Made by a program: the position numbers and the translations under genes. From the NCBI GenBank assembly GCA_964237235.1, contig CAXSGY010000004.1, positions 1 to 64,000 on the forward strand: a stretch of 64,000 bases of DNA, written 5' to 3'. Under the pieces are notes generated by a model. That model saw only the letters and a program-made list of their open reading frames with translations, was not told the DNA's origin and ran no database searches. Numbering within the stretch: position 1 is the first letter of the stretch; each line of letters starts with the position of its first letter. The DNA is from GCA-002050365 sp964237235. Its GTDB lineage: Bacteria; Acidobacteriota; Blastocatellia; Pyrinomonadales; Pyrinomonadaceae. Shown one piece after another: positions 61,034-64,000 of this stretch.

Positions 61034-61639
61034 ATGACGCGGAGTTTTTTTAAAGTTTTTCTCATCAATTCGGTTTGCGGATCGCTGATTTTTGCGGCGG
61101 CGTGCGGCGGCAATCAATCGGAAAGCTACGACGTGCTGAATTTTTCCGACGACACTTCCGCCGCCGCTGCACTCGTCGCCAGCGCGAACGAAGACCTCAA
61201 CAAAATTAAAATTATATACAAACAAAACGAAACCAAACGCGACGATTTGAAAAATGCTTTGAAGGAAAACAACGCCGAAGAGGTCAGGCAAACGGCGGAT
61301 GATTTGGTTCACGTCATCAATGATGGAAAAGGTTCGGCGGACAGCGCGATTGAAAAAATCGAAAAAGCCGAAGCGATGAATATCAACCCGGATTTCAAGG
61401 AATATTTGAGCCTGAAGGCGGAAGGCTTGCACCGGCAGATTGACGCTTTTGAAAATTACCGGCAGGCGGCGCGTTTTCTGCGCGACAGCTATAATCCGAA
61501 CGACGAAAAACAGCGCGAAAAAGTGAAAGCCGAATTTACCGCGCGCAACGCGGAGGCTCAAAAAATTCTGCAAACCGCCCGCGAATACAGCCAGAAAGCC
61601 AACGATTTAGCCAAAGAAAAATCAAGAAACACCAATTAA
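61034..61639 (+). CDS. Lipoprotein with coiled-coil region
   Basis: The 201-residue protein has a signal with lipobox AAAC (Cys about 24; mature start CGGNQSES). The rest is helical and charged, with Lys/Glu/Ala-rich repeats typical of coiled coil (ANEDLNKIKIIYKQNETKRD and later). No catalytic motif. It ends the plus-strand run that starts at speD and is followed by a strong terminator. Confidence 0.75.
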   Translation: MTRSFFKVFLINSVCGSLIFAAACGGNQSESYDVLNFSDDTSAAAALVASANEDLNKIKIIYKQNETKRDDLKNALKENNAEEVRQTADDLVHVINDGKGSADSAIEKIEKAEAMNINPDFKEYLSLKAEGLHRQIDAFENYRQAARFLRDSYNPNDEKQREKVKAEFTARNAEAQKILQTAREYSQKANDLAKEKSRNTN

Positions 61640-61689
61640 AAAGCGCAACCGTTTCCCCGTGTTTTAACCGCGCGATTTCGAGAACCGTC

Positions 61690-61735
61690 GCACGAAGCCG
61701 CGCTCAAAATTTATTGAGCGCGGCTTCGTGCAAGT
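61690..61735. terminator. Bidirectional terminator closing the polyamine-membrane run
   Basis: An 18-bp perfect stem (61690-61707 with 61714-61731) with a 6-base loop, then TTTTT after a few bases. It lies between convergent genes. Confidence 0.85.
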
Positions 61736-61751
61736 TTTTCAACACGAATTT

Positions 61752-62693
61752 TCAGTTGATTTCCGAAGGCGCGTTTAAAACTTGCGGTTTCGCGTCTTCA
61801 AAATTCATCAATCCGCTTTTCGCGGCTTCGGGCGTAACGCGGACGGTTTGACGATTTTTGTTGCGGACAATCGTTAGGGAAACGTCGCCGTCTTTTTTGT
61901 CGTTGACGAGGCGAATCAAATCGGACATCGTTTCGATTGTCTTGCCGTCGGCTTCGACGATGACATCGCCCGCCTTCAAACCGGCTTTGGCGGCGGGCGA
62001 ATTTTCGCGCACATTGTTGACGAGCAAGCCTTTTCCTTCCTGGACACCGAAATATTCGCCGAGCTGTTTATTTAAAGGCGAAACGCCGACACCGATTTGA
62101 CGGCTCGCGCCGCCGAGCTGAAACAGAAAATTTCCGTCGCCGTCCGGCATTGCCGGAAGCGGCATCATTGGCGGCGTGACCGGCGTTCGCGGCAACGCGG
62201 GCATTGTCGGCATTGTCGGCATTGTCGGAAGCGTTTCTAAATTTCCAAAGTTGAAACTGCCGCTTTGAAACTGCGGCAAATCACGTTTGCCGAGCGTCAC
62301 AACAATCTCGCGTTCGCTGCCGCCGCGCAAGATTGTGATTTTCGCTTGATGATCCGGCGCGACTTCGGAAATCAGCCGGTTTAATTTGCGAATACCGGTT
62401 ATTTCTTCGCCCTCAAAGCGCACGATGACATCGCCGTTTTGCAAACCGGCTTTGGCGGCGGGCGAATCTTCGACGACCTTTTCAACGCCGACACCGCGCA
62501 CTTCGCTCAGCCCGAATTTGTTGAAATTTTCCCTGTTTATTTCCTGCGTCTGCACGCCCAGATAACTCGATTCAAACGGCGCGGACATAAAAATCCGCCC
62601 GATTCTTCCATCCGTCGCGGGCGGTTGCTGCGCCGCCGCAACCGCGCAGGTCGCGGTTGTCAGACCGATAAGAACAAATAATTTGCGTAACAT
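61752..62693 (-). CDS. Exported protein with two PDZ domains
   Basis: The 313-residue protein has a signal peptide (about 1-21, ending VAAAQ), a PDZ domain (about 43-135, VRGVGVEKVVEDSPAAKAGL), a Pro/Met-rich linker (PTMPTMPTMPALPRTP) and a second PDZ domain (about 195-290, LLVNNVRENSPAAKAGLKAG). No protease domain is present, so it is probably a periplasmic adaptor or the regulatory part of a separate protease. Confidence 0.85.
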   Translation of the reverse strand: MLRKLFVLIGLTTATCAVAAAQQPPATDGRIGRIFMSAPFESSYLGVQTQEINRENFNKFGLSEVRGVGVEKVVEDSPAAKAGLQNGDVIVRFEGEEITGIRKLNRLISEVAPDHQAKITILRGGSEREIVVTLGKRDLPQFQSGSFNFGNLETLPTMPTMPTMPALPRTPVTPPMMPLPAMPDGDGNFLFQLGGASRQIGVGVSPLNKQLGEYFGVQEGKGLLVNNVRENSPAAKAGLKAGDVIVEADGKTIETMSDLIRLVNDKKDGDVSLTIVRNKNRQTVRVTPEAAKSGLMNFEDAKPQVLNAPSEIN

Positions 62694-62993
62694 TAAAAAC
62701 CTCCGGAATGTTAAATTTTATGAATGCGTTCGTTGAATTTTACGGGAAATTCAACGAGTAGGTTGCGCTTTTTCGGAAAAAAGTTGCATTTTCGAGAGAA
62801 AATCTTATTTAATCAAACTGTTTGTTTGCTTAGTTTATCGAAAATCAGCGCGTTCGACCGTCATTTTCCCGTTGCATAACCTGCGGCTAATATACTAGGA
62901 TTTTTCTATAAAGATTAAAACTTGACTCCATAAAGGTCTTGTGAAGAATTTTAATCTTTATATTTTATTTTAAGAAACAAGAGGAAATGAATT
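62694..62993. other. 300-base gap between divergent genes
   Basis: AT-rich. TATAAAGATTAAAA (62907-62920) and TTTTAATCTTTATA (62949-62962) form a perfect 14-bp inverted repeat in the leader of the BON-domain gene and may be an operator or leader hairpin. TTGACT at 62922-62927 lies in the loop. No gene seen. Confidence 0.5.
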
Positions 62994-63557
62994 ATGAGAA
63001 GACTAACAGTTTTAAGTTTCGCCGGAGCATTGGCTCTGGCTTCAATCGGCTGCGAATCGGCAGCTAACAGCAATGTAACGGTCAACAAGGCGATGAATTC
63101 AAATTCAAACGTCGCGGTTGTCGTTAACACCAGCAATACGAACACGGTTGTTTTGACGAATGCCAACACCGGAATGAATTACAATACGTCCCGCGCGGAT
63201 TATGACAAAGATCGCGCTAAATATGAAGCCGACAAAGGCACCAGCACTATCGGACAAGGCGCGAACGACAGTTGGATTTGGTTCAAAGCCAAAGGTGCGT
63301 TAGCGACGACCGCTGATTTGCGCGATTCGACCATTAATGTTGACGTTGACAAAGACGTAATTACATTGAAGGGAACGGTCGCCAATGCCGCGCAGAAGGC
63401 GAAAGCAGAATCGGTTGCCAAAGGCATCGAAGGACAGAAGGGCGTGAAAAACGAATTGAAGGTTCAAGCCGGAGATTCGATGACCAATCAAATGGTCAAC
63501 GGCAACACTTCGTCAAATACCAAGATGAACTCAAACGCGAATATGATGAAGAAATAA
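62994..63557 (+). CDS. BON-domain lipoprotein, Asn-rich
   Basis: The 187-residue protein has a lipoprotein signal (lipobox SIGC, Cys about 20), an Asn/Thr/Val-rich stretch (about 25-65), then a BON domain (about 95-160, DSTINVDVDKDVITLKGTVA) and an Asn/Met-rich tail. BON domains bind phospholipid membranes and help envelope stability. An RBS AAGAGGAAATG-type site precedes the ATG. A terminator hairpin follows the stop. Confidence 0.85.
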   Translation: MRRLTVLSFAGALALASIGCESAANSNVTVNKAMNSNSNVAVVVNTSNTNTVVLTNANTGMNYNTSRADYDKDRAKYEADKGTSTIGQGANDSWIWFKAKGALATTADLRDSTINVDVDKDVITLKGTVANAAQKAKAESVAKGIEGQKGVKNELKVQAGDSMTNQMVNGNTSSNTKMNSNANMMKK

Positions 63558-63575
63558 GCGTTTTGTTTAGTTTAG

Positions 63576-63610
63576 AAAAAAGACCTGCGATCCGATTGCA
63601 GGTCTTTTTT
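63576..63610 (+). terminator. Rho-independent terminator of the BON gene
   Basis: AAAAAAGACCTGC (63576-63588), a 9-base loop, and GCAGGTCTTTTTT (63598-63610). Confidence 0.85.
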
Positions 63611-63624
63611 ATTGTCAGAACCGC

Positions 63625-63696
63625 CTGCGTGAGCGGGCGGATTTTTGATTGATGACGACAAATGTTCGCCGTCGTTTAAGCCGCCCGCTCACACAG
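63625..63696. repeat. Inverted repeat (CTGCGTGAGCGGGCGG)
   Basis: 63625-63640 pairs with 63681-63696 with one mismatch in 16. It lies in the gap before the aminotransferase and resembles extragenic REP-type units. Confidence 0.65.
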
Positions 63697-63707
63697 TCGG
63701 TTTCGAC

Positions 63708-64000
63708 TTAAACTTTAGCTTTCAGATTTTGCAGTCGTTCCGCCGCCGCCGCCAAAGTTTCGTCCTTTTTGCAAAAACAAAACCGAACCTTTTGCGAACC
63801 TAAACTTTTATCGTGATAAAAAGACGAACCCGGCACGACCGCCACGCCGATTTCCCGAATCAGATATTTGGTAAATTCGACATCGTTCGGAAAATTAAAA
63901 TCCGAAATATCGGTCATCACATAATACGCGCCCTGCGGCATTTCGCACTTTAATCCGGCTGCCTGCAAAACGGGAACGATAAAGTCGCGCTTGCGCTGAT
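63708..64000 (-). CDS. Class I/II aminotransferase, C-terminal part (runs off the window)
   Basis: Read on the minus strand, the frame is open at the window end and continues past it. The visible 97 residues have AAGLKCEMPQGAYYVMTDIS, VAVVPGSSFYHD and VRFCFCKKDETL, the C-terminal domain of PLP-dependent class I/II aminotransferases of the methionine/kynurenine/glutamine-transaminase type. The PLP lysine lies outside the window. The specific amino acid is not clear. Confidence 0.88.
   Translation of the reverse strand, partial: QRKRDFIVPVLQAAGLKCEMPQGAYYVMTDISDFNFPNDVEFTKYLIREIGVAVVPGSSFYHDKSLGSQKVRFCFCKKDETLAAAAERLQNLKAKV

Overview
The window reads as ordinary chromosome from a free-living Gram-negative-type bacterium, most likely an Acidobacteriota of the Blastocatellia/Pyrinomonadaceae kind. 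This placement is inferred from the gene mix: a Hanks-type kinase fused to TolB-like and TPR domains, two VWFA-related secreted proteins of the acidobacterial type, many secreted or lipoprotein genes, DUF4112, a PIG-L/BshB1 deacetylase and a LysW-like protein. No 16S or other rRNA marker is present. About 50 protein genes fill the window. I see no tRNA, rRNA, IS element, prophage or CRISPR array.

Layout. 1-4.6 kb: two tandem secreted discoidin-domain proteins, one a zinc metalloprotease. 4.7-10.2 kb (minus strand): a large fused Nfn/GltD-like flavoprotein, a small two-gene nucleotidyltransferase module whose second gene is broken, and an inward-rectifier K+ channel. 10.4-15 kb: a BY-kinase for polysaccharide export and the dTDP-rhamnose genes rfbD and rfbB. 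15-21 kb: a zinc-ribbon/PH membrane protein, a lytic transglycosylase, an MgtE-N/CBS protein and the kinase-TPR protein. 21-27 kb: two thioredoxin-fold proteins, purL, an isoprenylcysteine-methyltransferase-like protein and hemW. 27-45 kb: FmdB-type and coiled-coil zinc ribbons, a VWA protein, an OmpA-like protein with a repeated D-aromatic-G-x-T motif, two tandem secreted paralogues, a flavin amine oxidase, HEAT-cyclophilin, amidohydrolase, M61 peptidase, bshB1, MBL hydrolase and a DUF885 protein. 44.7-52.5 kb: HD-GYP/GAF/GGDEF, VWA, LysW-like, PfkB kinase, dienelactone hydrolase, a lipoprotein and a Uma2 nuclease.

52.5-61.6 kb is the most system-like part. It is a tightly packed plus-strand run: speD, a DUF4178 zinc-ribbon membrane protein, a 49-residue membrane peptide, DUF350, a membrane-fused spermidine-synthase-like enzyme, a VapBC-like pair, a Tat/lipoprotein FAD amine oxidoreductase, a lysoplasmalogenase-like protein, a histidine-rich membrane protein and a lipoprotein. 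It looks like a pathway that makes an aminopropylated amine and uses or oxidises it at the membrane.

The most unusual feature runs across the whole window. At least ten loci carry short tandem repeats of 7-9 bases followed, after a small loop, by the reverse complement of the same array, giving long quasi-palindromes. Most fill intergenic gaps exactly. One such palindrome sits in frame inside purL, and two related direct arrays sit in frame inside hemW and at the 3' end of speD. The window ends in a BON-domain lipoprotein and the C-terminal part of a class I/II aminotransferase.
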